A stretch of DNA of 29,011 nucleotides, from contig JADGJH010000127.1 in assembly GCA_027596945.1 (NCBI GenBank), positions 1 to 29,011 on the forward strand, given 5' to 3'. This DNA comes from Physocladia obscura. Lineage: Eukaryota; Chytridiomycota; Chytridiomycetes; Chytridiales; Chytriomycetaceae. Under the pieces are notes generated by a model. The model saw nothing but the letters and a program-made list of their open reading frames with translations, was not told the DNA's origin and did no database searches. This document shows, piece after piece, positions 9,300 to 19,900 of this stretch (within the stretch, counting starts at the first letter, position 1; every line of letters starts with the position of its first letter). Both the position numbers and the translations under genes were made by a program.

Positions 9300-12200
9300 A
9301 TGGAAGGAAGCGAAACCATCCAAACAGCAGCGACAACGACAGCAGCAGCGACAGCGGTATCGCCGCGATCACTAATGGCAACAATGGAATTAAGTAATGG
9401 AGCAGACAGTGCGCTTAGCGCCGCGTCGAGAGGCGGATCAACAGAACCAGCGTCAGCAGGTGATTGTGATTCTACGGCGTGTAAAACAGCAAAATAGAAG
9501 CGCATCGAGCGGCGCCTGAGCGATTTTCAAAGAATCTATCAACGAAATCGTGATATATCTGTTTTTGCACAGTAGATTGCTGTGTATGCAGGTGCAAATG
9601 TGTTGTGGGTACGGATATTTGTGTGATGGACATGTAGAAATAGATTGCTTGATGAAATGCATAGCGGGGAGCGTTGTGGATATCGTTTACGATGGCTTTA
9701 ACTCTGACTGAAAGCTGTTTCTATTGGTTGTGGGCTGTTGAGTCGTTGACAGCATCTCCGACTAACCATAAACAAACAGAAAAAGTCAATGTGTGGAAAA
9801 TGCGTATGCAAATCCTCAAATTTTCGCAGCCCGCTCCTACTGCTGTTGCGCCTGCTACAATCGCTGCAATTCCTGGTTCTAAATTCGACCGACAGAACAC
9901 AAATATAATTGCAAATGTAGTCCAAAACGCGAATAATATGAACAACACGAAGGGGTCCAAAGCCGCATCTCCTTTACGGGCCAACTCTCCAGCTGCTTCT
10001 ACGTCTTTGCCTGCATCCGTTCTGGCTTCTGCTGCAACTCCAGTTCCTCTTGTGGATGCTGATGGCTTCATTACTGTTGGTGCCGGAAACAAAGAACACA
10101 TCCGAGAAAACAAGCGAAAAGAGAAGACGCACAGAGAAAATTTCAAATCAAACAATAGCAATATTGGCAATGGTATTACTCAGAAGAGATCGACAGCAGA
10201 TATTACAGTGCTTTCAACTGCGGCTGCTTCCCAAATTCAATCTCAATCGACCGATCAATCTTCGACTTCCTTGAGTCAATTATCTGTGCCGAACGTTCCG
10301 GGAAAATTTTTAGGAGCGCCAATTTCAAGTACTCCAGCTCCCGCAAAAGTTAGTTTCATAAAAAATTTTCTTTTTTTACTTCCCCTTTACTAATTCCACA
10401 GAAGATTGTTCAAACAAATACTCGAAGTGAAGTTTTGAATGTTTCTTCTTCGAAACTTTCACTCGCAACTCCGATTGCTGTAAGTTCTTGGCCTTCTTTA
10501 AGTGCTGTTTCGGCGGAGTCGCATGTACAGCAACAGCAGTCATCTGGATCATCCTCATCAACGCAATTTTTTACGAAAAATGGTCCATGGGCTAAACTTG
10601 ATGTTGATATCAGGTATGGCCCTCCTGCTGGAGTTTCTGGAACATCGTTGAACGGCAGAAAAGATGGAAACAAGAAAAACCCAGGATATGTCAATGAAAC
10701 TGGTAAAAAAAGCCGACGCAATCACAACAAAAATTCGAATATCTCCGAAATTGCCATCAAAAGTAAAAATAATATTGATGAGAATACACCGAGGTTATCT
10801 GATGCTCCCATCGATTCAGTTTCTCAGAATCAACAAAACAACACAGACATTGGTTTTGAGACGGTGTCTATTGAGGTTCAAGAAGCAACGCCGCTGTCAC
10901 CTGCCCTACAGCAACAACAACAATCTCAAAGCCAACACCAACAACAGCAACAGCAATCGTCACATCAACAAAGTCACCCGCAGCAACATCAGCAACATCA
11001 GCAGCAGCAGCAGCAGCACACTCAAAGTCGCGGTAATTCAAATCGTAACTCCGCTAACTCGAACAGTTCTGGCCGAGGTGGAATTCGTAGCAGAGGTAAT
11101 AATATAAGCCGTGGCCCAACCAATTCCCAAGCAAACAACTCTCGAAATTTCAATGGCAGTCAACACAATCAAGGATTTTTCAAGCGAAACAATAATGGTA
11201 ACAATGATCCGTCATTTTTTGTTCAGCAGCAACAGCTGTATTACCAACAACAGCAAGCTGCTATTCTCGGTACATATCCATACTCCAATATTCAAGCAGG
11301 TTTTATTCCGATTCCTGGACCGGTTAATAGTGGATCGACTTCACGCCTGTTACCCGGACCTGGTCCAATTGACCCTAACTCAGTAGACTTAGAAACTGTG
11401 CGAAACTGGATCAAATGGCAAATGTAAGCAAAAGGGTCTACTTTGGATAAAACTGATATTACGATTTTAATTTCAGCGAATATTACTTTTCTGTCGATAA
11501 TTTGTGCCGAGATGTGTATTTTCGATCTCAAATGAGTCAAGATACCGGAATCGTCCCGTTGCGCATAATTGCAGGCTTTAATCGCATTCGCTCCTTTACT
11601 GCTGTTGCCAGAATTAAAGCTCAATCAGCTACTGATGGGAACGAGAATGGCAATACTTTGACTGGTGCATCAATTACGAGTGCTACTTCAGCCTCTTTTC
11701 CCGTAAGAAACTCTTCTACTCCACTGGATGCTGATACAGCTTTTGTTGAATTCATTCGGTCGGCCCTCGTTGATTCCGAAATTGTCCAAATTAATGATGA
11801 CGGAGATGAAGTGGGTATACGGCGGAAAGAAGGATGGGAACAATGGATACCGTTTCAACAACAAACTCAGCAATATATTGCCCCACTGTCACAAAATACA
11901 TCGTTTTCAGGTGGACAGCAGGGTTTTCGGCAGGGCCCCGCGGGCAATATGGGGTAAAATATTTCAGTAATTAATTTGTTTCACTTAATTCTTTCTGTGT
12001 TTGTGTTCAGGACAACAACGTCAACCACCGCGGGGCTAGCAGCAAATACAGCAACAATCATACTCAACAACCAAACAACGCTTTCTCCCACCAGCAATAC
12101 ATACACTACCAAAATAGCGTTGTCAACCCCAATAATACCGGGTTCAACCGAAACCACCTCCAGTACCATCCTAAGCAATTATACAGTACAGGAAACTTCA

Positions 12201-14202
12201 ATTCCAAACAGCCCAAGCAGCGACAGTCACACCAACAACAACAGGACCGGGAAGCAGATACATCAGCAACAAATTTCGACACCTCCGTGCTCCCCTCAGG
12301 AAGCAGGCATCAGCAGTAGCATTGATGTTATGACAGTTGGAAAGAATGCTGTGGGTGAAATTGTTGCTGGTGGTAATGCGAAAGATGTTGGGGTGGAAAA
12401 ATGGGAGGTTCCGAAATCGAAACGAAAAATATGGGGAGGTAATGGAGGGGTTTCTGAACAAGAGTATAAAGTGGGGGGGAAAGGAAAGGTTGGGGGGGAA
12501 ATCGATGAAGAATGGGATGCATTAAAGGCTCTAAAATCTCGTCCGGGAGTGGGAAAGAAGGGCCGTAGTGGAGTAGTAGGTGGGGTGGTTGTGAAAGATT
12601 ATAGAAAAGATTATAAGGATGAGCTGACAGGCGATAGTGAAGGTGAGGATGGGGAAACTGCGCAGGATCTGATGTTTGAACTGGAAGAAGCTTCTTTGCC
12701 CCAGACTATTCCTAGCAAAGGGGTGATGGGACACAATTCGTCATTTTTGTCTTCTTCTTTATCATCATTTGCTGCCCGAGCTCTTTCTTTGGCTGAAGTC
12801 GAACATATTGATGACTGGCAGGATTTCGACGACGAAGATATTGCTGGTCTAATGATTGTAACAGTGAATCAGAATCATTTGAATCCAGTGTCGGACTCAC
12901 TGTCCATACATAGTGTCAAACCAGTAGATTCAAGGCTTGCGCCAAGGCCTTATCAAAACCTTCCTCCTAGAAAGCATAACACGATTGCATACGATCGTGG
13001 AGCAAAAGATAAGGAAATTACAGAAATTATCAACGAAGGCTTGTACCTCTATCAGTTGGATTTAAAACGATCTGCGGTGAAAAATTCGACAAATGGATCA
13101 ACACATTCTTCTCTTGATTCCAATAAGGCTTCGTTGTTGACACATTCATTCCGGGAAAATCAAAACCAGAAGGTTGTTGTCGTGCCGCGTCCAGATACAT
13201 TTTCGCATATGTCCAATTCTTTGTTTCAACATCAAAGCGAGACTTATCTTGGAGGCGCAACGGCTATCACCAATATATCTGCGAAGCCTATAGACATGAT
13301 GCCGTCAGGTACGCGCCATTTCTGGGACTCTACATCGGCGGCATCTCCCCCTCTGGGTTGGTTAATGAGTCGCGGTGAAACGCAAACTCCGCCAACTGTG
13401 TCAATAGTAAAATCGCCGCTATTTTCAGGATCTATTGGCTCAAAAGTAGATGGAGGTGCACCTTTATCGTCATCTCCCCGTCTTGATATTCCTCGAAGAA
13501 CTCATCAGCCGCATCACCAAAGTAGTAGTGGAGGTGGGCGCAGTTTGGGTGGTTCCATTTCAAAATCTCCAGGAATAAAGCCACAAGGATCACTGTCAGC
13601 ATCCAGAAGCTTTAAGGAGTTTAATGCATTCCAGCATCCATCATATGAATTATTGAAAGAGAATGGGTTTGTTCAGCTCAAATATTTGAAGTATCATGCA
13701 CGGGCATTAGCAGGTTTCTTGATCCTCTTTCATTTCTTTTGTTCGTCCCTTAATTATTATTTTTTTTTACTTCATAGAGCGTGAAACTGTTGGAGCTGGC
13801 ATATCTCCCGAAATGAACACGCTTTTCCGCTTCTGGAGTCACTTTTTACGGGAAAGATTTAACCGAAAGATGTATGTTGAATTTAAGACGCTTGCGCAGC
13901 AGGATGCAGCACTTGGCCATCGATATGGTCTCGAGTGTCTCTTCCGTTTTTACTCGTATGGTCTTGAAACCCATTTTCGTGCTGATCTCTTCCATGATTT
14001 TATGGATGCGACAACAAGCGATTTGGATATGGGACATATGTACGGCCTCGAAAAATTTTGGGCATACTTACATTATCGGAAAGACAAAGCGCGGTGGCCA
14101 GAAGTGGATGAAATGGTTGTTGATCGAATTAAAAGAGAATTGAAGGGGATCAAAAAAGCTGAAGATTTTAAAAACAAAAAAATTCCGACTTGTGGCGTTT
14201 AG
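9300..14202 (+). CDS. LARP1: La-related protein 1 (La motif plus DM15 repeats)
   Basis: Model: join(9300..9459,9753..10348,10402..11423,11477..11953,12011..13713,13778..14202), 1460 aa. LARP1 binds mRNA 5' ends and poly(A) and controls translation of ribosomal-protein mRNAs in the cytoplasm. A short NVW motif lies near residue 75, comparable to the NPW motif of other LARP1 proteins. A very Gln/Asn-rich disordered region precedes the La motif, which starts around 583 ([18 protein letters not shown], created exactly by splicing intron 3) and continues through [17 protein letters not shown] and WIPF. An acidic linker carries [19 protein letters not shown]-terminal DM15 repeats (about 1292-1430) include [47 protein letters not shown] and [12 protein letters not shown]. 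Yeast Sro9/Slf1 lack DM15, so this is the fuller ancestral form. The first intron (293 nt) is the longest in the gene and its model is less certain. The reading frame just after 12011 is discussed under findings. Confidence 0.88.
10905..11025 (+). repeat. CAA/CAG-rich polyglutamine tract in LARP1
   Basis: Imperfect CAA/CAG/CAT codon runs encode Gln/His/Ser-rich sequence, including runs of five to seven Gln, upstream of the La motif. A second short Gln cluster follows at about 11224-11260. Confidence 0.85.
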
Positions 14203-14366
14203 ATGATTGTTGGCGCTTGCTGAAGTGAATGAGCGATATTGTTTTTTTATGTTTTTTTTTAAGGATTTCTTTTGTTTTTTTTTTTACTTTTTCTTTTTTC
14301 TCATTTTTCACACTTTTTCTTGCTATATCAAAAACACTCTCCACTTTCCTTCTGATAAGAAGGCAT
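14203..14366. other. LARP1 3' region, T-rich
   Basis: Very T-rich DNA with several runs of 7-12 T. No AATAAA is visible downstream of the LARP1 stop on the plus strand. I see no gene here. Confidence 0.6.
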
Positions 14367-15123
14367 ATGCTTGTGGAATGGAGGGAATTCAAGAATAGCT
14401 ATATTCGGAAAGAAGAAAGCATTATTGTGCTTCTGATGACGAAAACCGCCGCTTTGAAAAAAATGTCAACCGTCAAAGGTGACCCTGATATTGGCATGGT
14501 ATTGTCTGGGTTAAAGCTGAACATTAATAAAAAAGCTGACGAAAGTTTTCCTTACTTTTACTCGAATAAAAACGGCTACTTTTTGGTAATAAATAGTGAT
14601 TTGACTATTAGAACTGTCTAGCGAGGTTTTTTGTTCATTTGGAACGAAAGGATCTCATCTTGAGAAAGTCAGAGGTAACGATGATTGAAGATATTGTTGA
14701 CAAGTACCGTTCGAATTGTGAAAGAATCTGTAAGGGAAGGATCTTTTGAATACTAACGTTTTGTTTAGTAACCAGAGACTCAAACTCTGCTGTTTCAACC
14801 AAAGTTACTGTAAGTGCTGGATTCGAAGAACAGTTGATTAAGGCAGAATTTTTTCTTAAATTCTTTGTAAGTTTGTTCAAATAAACTTTTATATATTGTG
14901 TGTGTTTTAATTTTTATAATATTTTGGCAAAAAGAAAGCGCAGTTAAGATTTCAAACCAATCCAAAAAAATATTTCCCGTCCAAGTCGACGCTTGACACA
15001 GTATTAATAACATATGTCAAAAATTTTCAAAAACGACTACGATCAATTTTTCAAAAAAATTTTTACCAAATGACTGCAACAAATTTTTCAGTAGCAAAGC
15101 AGTTTCAAGAAGATGGAGCTTGA
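14367..15123 (+). CDS. Unknown small spliced gene (tentative)
   Basis: Tentative model: join(14367..14585,14612..14729,14769..14866,14935..15123), about 207 aa. I do not recognise the protein. Support: exon 2 (ARFFVHLERKDLILRKSEV, ending NCERI) joins exon 3 (LTRDSNSAVSTKVTVSAGFE) in frame across a 39-nt intron with donor GTAAGG, a perfect TACTAAC branch site and acceptor TTTAG. Exon 3 ends at a strong GTAAGT and joins, in phase, a 63-codon open stretch (QLRFQTNPKKYF, then TLDTVLITYVKNFQKRLRS). AATAAA follows 35 nt after the stop. The first junction is weak: the simplest in-phase intron is only 26 nt, and a longer one from 14498 is possible. The start is also uncertain; an ATG at 14438 is in the same frame. 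An 81-codon frame on the other strand (14635-14880) has no such splice support. Confidence 0.42.
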
Positions 15124-15157
15124 TTGGCGGTAAAAATAACGTATTTCATATTCTCCA

Positions 15158-15163
15158 AATAAA
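15158..15163 (+). terminator. AATAAA poly(A) signal of the unknown gene
   Basis: AATAAA 35 nt after the stop at 15123, supporting a plus-strand transcript ending here. Confidence 0.45.
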
Positions 15164-15188
15164 ACGTATTTGTCTGACAAGCGCTCGT

Positions 15189-15256
15189 TCTACGCTGTTT
15201 GTTTTGATTTTTCAGGGATTCCAAAAACAAAAGAAAAACAAGAAAAACAGCGTAGA
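15189..15256. repeat. Inverted repeat, 12-bp perfect arms
   Basis: TCTACGCTGTTT at 15189-15200 is the exact reverse complement of 15245-15256, with a 44-nt loop. Inside the arms, T-rich sequence on the left faces A-rich sequence on the right, so the stem can extend imperfectly. No target-site duplication is evident. Confidence 0.8.
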
Positions 15257-15404
15257 GTCTGGATGAATGGATTTGAAAAATAAACTGTGGTTACGCGAGG
15301 CTCACTGTGTAGTTTTGATGTTTGAAAAGTTTGGACATCAGCGACAACTCTAAAATGTAGATAAGGGGTCATAACAAGCCCAGCTTTGGTGACTACTGAA
15401 TTTG

Positions 15405-15410
15405 TTTATT
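15405..15410 (-). terminator. AATAAA poly(A) signal of the mitochondrial kinase gene
   Basis: AATAAA on the minus strand, three bases after the stop codon at 15416-15414. Confidence 0.5.
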
Positions 15411-15413
15411 TTC

Positions 15414-16872
15414 TCAAGGCAGCGGCTCTTCGTTGTCTCCCAACCTCGCAACATGAATGTAAACGTCTGTACCATGCCCTTCCAAACTAACAACTTCCAA
15501 ATTGCCACCAAAATAACGAGCATAGAGCCTAGCTGAAGGAATTCCATATCCAAAACCATGGCCATAAAAAATAGGTTGATTTGCATACCCAGCCATTGTG
15601 CGCCGCCGCTCTTCCCCATCTTTCACAAATGACTCCATGTTTGCTGTTGTGTAAAGATACGACCAAATCAACGGTAATCCGCTCCGTGGGATTCCGCCAC
15701 CTTCATCGGAAATCTTAATTGTTACATCTTCTTCCCCTTCTGCAACAACAACAGCAATTGGTGGAAATGGATTCTTTTCATTAAGGGCGTTAGACGATAA
15801 CATTGCTGAAGAGATTTGGTTTATTGCTGCTTTATTATGGTGACGCTGAACAGTTGCACGAAGAGAGTTTTTAAAGAGTTCAAAGAGCATATGGTGTAAG
15901 TGGGACGGCGGATACATGAAGAAAACGTCATCGATTTTTGATGCCGGATTAGATGCTGGAGTTGCAATGTAAAGCTTAATTTCAGGAAGTACCGTCAAGT
16001 TTGGAAATGTTGCTTGCAATACTGTATGCGCATTTTGTGATGCACGTGCTACAACTTCGCGAATGGAAACGCGAGTATTTATGATGCCGACATATCCAGG
16101 AGTTGTAGATGCGGGGTCAGAGCAGGTTTTCGCGAGCGCGATATGCTGCCCAATTAAAAAGCGCATACCAATACGCGACATGTAGAAACGATCGAGTACA
16201 GCGCGTAAGTCAAAAGGGAGGAGATTTTGGGCAGCTTCGTCGTGTTTGGGCATAATTGTAGGATACATGGTGTTCGGTTGTTGTGAGATCTGTTGCGACT
16301 GACCAAGTTTTTTAACTTCACTCAAGCCCTGGGCCATAGTTAGCGCAACGCGATCATCACGTGTTTTGACAGTTGTAATGCATTCCGTAAATTCACGATT
16401 ATATTCGAGAACAGCTTTGGGAATTTCGGCTGGCGGTGATTTCCAAGCCTCGGCGTCCAAATCCGAATCAACTTCAACGATTGTCTTGTCGGCTTCGAAT
16501 GGGGGAAGATTTAGGGAGAGGGAGGCAGGAAGCAGCGGAGGGGCGGGCAGGGCAGCTAAATCGGCATACGACATTTCATACAAGGCACGAATGCGTTGAA
16601 CTGACGGAGTAGTGGCAAGTCCCAGCGGCAGGGAATCCAGTTCGGATATGCGCTTGGCCAGTCTGATTGGAAGCTCACGGCTCAGAAATGTCGACGATCG
16701 CAGAAGAGTATAAGGTGTTACGTTCCGCCCTTCGCCGCTAACAGTTAGAATGGCAACGGCAAGCAGCGCGTAACTCACCAAAATTAACCATTTGTTTGAG
16801 CGATACTTGCGTCTGCCGATGTGCTGCGCTCTGCCGGATCTGTGCTTTAAGACTTAAACTTACAGGACTCAT
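15414..16872 (-). CDS. Mitochondrial pyruvate/branched-chain ketoacid dehydrogenase kinase family
   Basis: Model: complement(join(15414..16729,16779..16872)), 469 aa. These GHKL-fold serine kinases inactivate the mitochondrial pyruvate or branched-chain ketoacid dehydrogenase by phosphorylating its E1-alpha subunit. The first exon is required to rebuild the family signature SLKQMVNFGR (about residues 24-33); the acceptor used is GCGAAG, not the nearer TTAG, which is out of phase. Residues 1-20 are basic, Ser/Ala-rich and lack acidic residues, as in a mitochondrial presequence. Further motifs: LSRELPIRLAKRI, VALTMAQGL, LDRFYMSRIGMRFLIGQH, the N box HMLFELFKNSLRAT, the G1 box ISDEGGGIP, and the G2 region FGYGIPSARLYARYFGGNLE with GHGTDVYI. 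The four-helix part carries two insertions, around residues 85-110 and 160-185. I cannot decide between PDK and BCKDK. The ATG is 50 bp from the CEP120 start. Confidence 0.9.
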
Positions 16873-16922
16873 CAGATTAATTTTTGATTTATTTCGTTTT
16901 CAAACCAAGCAACTAATATTAT
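16873..16922. promoter_or_regulatory. 50-bp divergent promoter, kinase / CEP120
   Basis: The entire space between opposite start codons. It is AT-rich; short A/T stretches could serve as TATA-like elements but none is convincing. Confidence 0.5.
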
Positions 16923-19900
16923 ATGAAAGACGGCCAAATACAGACTGTACTGGTGACGGTACGCGAGGGTAAGCCAGAATCTAATCAACGCACATTCTAT
17001 ATTAAAATGTTTTCCTGTTACTTGCCGTTAATTTCATTCAACTCTTTCCAACACTTTCACCTCACGACACGATGACAATGTATTCTTCCAGGTCGCTACT
17101 TCACAAACACTTTGGCAAACAGTGTAAATTCATTGTTGACCCAAAATAAATAGACTATAAAAGAATATATTCTACAGATTGCCGCGCTATACGTTCAGTG
17201 CCGATTCAACAGTGAAATTCTGACATCTGATGCCACGCCTTTCAGTCCATCACCCATCTGGGACACTGATCTTGCATGGGCAATCAGACAACGTCCACTT
17301 GCATTTCTTCGAAGTCAGCGCGCAAAACTAAAATTGGTTGTTTACGCCCTCGACGCACGCAACAAACGCACTCAAATTGGATATATTATGCTGGATTTGA
17401 GGTACGAATATTTCGCATTTAAGTTTTAGTTTTAAATACTTCGCCAATTATTAGAACTGCGGCGGCAACAAAACAGGCGTCGCTTCAGCATATTGATACT
17501 GAAAATGCGTACACTTGGTATTCACTTATTTGCACAGCTTCTGGCGCAAACTCACTGTCCGCGTCGCCATTCAAACCAGAAATTAAACTTGCTTTCTCCG
17601 TTGTTGATTCTTTTGCCCCATCTCTGTCCCCTGCTGCGCCAAATTTTTCGAATATCTCGTCGTATCCCAGCTCTGTTCCGACTCCATTAAATACGACTGT
17701 AAAGCGCGTCAAAAATCTAACAAAATCTTTGGATCGGAAACCACCTGTTTTGCTTCAAAATCCTTCGATGAAAGCAATTCGAGTTCAATTATTTCCTGAT
17801 GTAAGGTGTGTGACTTTGAACAAAAACAAAACAATCGAAAAATTAACCCAAATGAAAGCAATCCTCCATCACCAACACATATTCAACAACAGCAACTACA
17901 ACAGCAATCTCAAAATACGACTCTTTTTACAACAACGTCGGGCCTTCCAATTGAGCTCACTCCAACAGGATGTTACCAAATTGGCTTCAATGGTCCAAAC
18001 TGGCTCCTAAATTTCACTATTGCATTCGCCGAAAACCTCATCCTTCTTGATCCCACCGCTGTCACACCACCGAACCCAACAACGACTTCGCCACCACCGG
18101 AACAACACGGTGCAGAAATCGGGATTAATACTACCAACGACCGCAAAGGGAAAATGAACATTAATGCAAGAGGAATCGGCGTCGGTGGCGACGGTTATTA
18201 CTTTAGCTATACATTTCTTGGAAACACAGTTGCCACCACTCCTTTTGCAGATCTCGAAAACCCTGTGTTTCCGTCTGAGCGAATTACATTCCGTGTTCGG
18301 GCGTCACGGGCGGATATTGCACGATTTTTAGTTGACGTGGATGTACTTGTTATTTGTTTGTGCACAACTGCCACAGCAGTTGCCGTCGATGGTAGTAGTG
18401 GAAACAATACGACTGGAGTTTTAGGGTTTGCTGAAGTGCCGATTGCTGATGTTATGGACACATCCGGTGGCAACAACGACGATGAGGAGTATGTAAATGA
18501 CGATGATATTCCTGAGCGTGATGAAAATGGGGAGGGAAGAGGAGAAGGCGATCGTGGTAGTTGCGATAGTTATGCTGATGAAGTTGGAGTGGTAGAAGCT
18601 CGGTTTGGTCGGGATATTGGCAACGTGGTTGTTCCAAAGAACATCGTTAGTGGTGATGATGGTGGTGTTGATGGTGACGATGTAGTTGTTTCTATGTCTC
18701 GATCGCAGAGTCCCACAATCACATTCCGGACTTTGCATACGACAAATACAGTCACTGAAAAAGGTAATCGGCGACATCAACATCGTGGAAATAAAATAAT
18801 GACTAGTGGCGGTCGTACTGGTGGTAGCCACAGGAATCCGTCCAAGAGTAAACAAACTAAAATCTTGGAGAAAGTTGTTACATTTTATGACGTTCGTCAG
18901 GAGCTCCCTGTTTCTGTTGACGGGCGTGTCGCTGGGCTTGGTGTTAGTGTTGTTCTCATGCCTGATTTGCAGGCCGACTATGTTGAAGGTACAAGCACGG
19001 TAGGCGTGCAACGGGTTCTAATGGGTGATGAAGATGGCAGTTCTGATGGCGATGGTGATAAAAATGGCCAAAATAATAGCAGAGCCGATGAATTTCAAAA
19101 TTATCAAGCTGGTACAGGTACAAATATTTTATTCCAGCAAGCTACTGATGTGATCAGTGGTGGTGGCATCAGCAGTCAGAATGCAAAAATTTTACCAGAC
19201 TTGATCAAAAGACGTGTTGTATCTATGGATATTCCCGACTTGTCTCAAACACAACCCACCCAGCAGCGAATTGATTCGCCAGATCTTGCAACTGATGGGT
19301 TACACCCGCAATCTGCACCATATCCAACTCAAAAACCTGTTCGCTCATTCCAAGACACCTTTCTGGATGAGCAGTGTAATTTTCAGCTTTATTCCCAACC
19401 AAAATCTTTAACCCAATGGCATCAATACCGATTTTCAATTGACTTACAAACTCTTTTCAACATCAACGTCAATATTACTCGTCCATTATATCTGAAATAT
19501 ACTTATGCACCATTTGGCACAATATCTCCAGTCACAACACATCCTCCGGTTGCACCAACAAGACAAAAGATTGTTAATAGCATACATTCGTCAACTTTGA
19601 GCCCACCACATTCGTTTTGTGCATTTGAATTTGTAATGACTGCAGAAAGACTTTTAACGTATTTAGAGGCTGTGCCATTAAGTGTTGAAGTTTGGTGCGG
19701 TGCTGATAGATATGAAAAAGATGTACAAGTGGGGCTTGCAACAGTAGATCTAAGTATAGTTTGTACAAGTGATGGAAAAGTATTAAAAAACAGTGCTGGC
19801 AATGACAAAGATATTTTGCTTCAGAATTGTGACGCAACTGTTGCTGTTGTAGCGTACCGAGACATTAATGGTGGAGTTGGTGAGGAGACGATATTGGCAA

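Larger units (their letters stand above)
15124..15413. other. Intergenic, between convergent genes
   Basis: Holds the AATAAA of the unknown gene, a hairpin-forming inverted repeat (15189-15256) and the AATAAA of the kinase gene. No coding region is seen. Confidence 0.6.

Noticed and set aside
9460..9662. Coding frames inside LARP1 intron 1, both strands
   Set aside because: Short, with no motif; the intron model from GTGATT to TTGACAG joins two LARP1-like segments in phase.
9803..9830. A 28-nt intron in LARP1 exon 2 from GTATGC to TTCGCAG
   Set aside because: Too short compared with the other introns here and not needed for frame.
14635..14880. 81-codon minus-strand frame overlapping the unknown gene
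   Set aside because: No splice or poly(A) support, whereas the plus strand has TACTAAC, phased junctions and AATAAA.
16730..16781. Kinase start at 16781 giving MVSYALLAVAIL as a signal-like peptide
   Set aside because: This first codon is not ATG and the sequence is intron; the upstream exon restores SLKQMVNFGR and a presequence.
17729..18010. Frame continuing through 17806 past the CEP120 donor
   Set aside because: It loses the C2B homology; the 53-nt intron 17806-17858 links both conserved frames.
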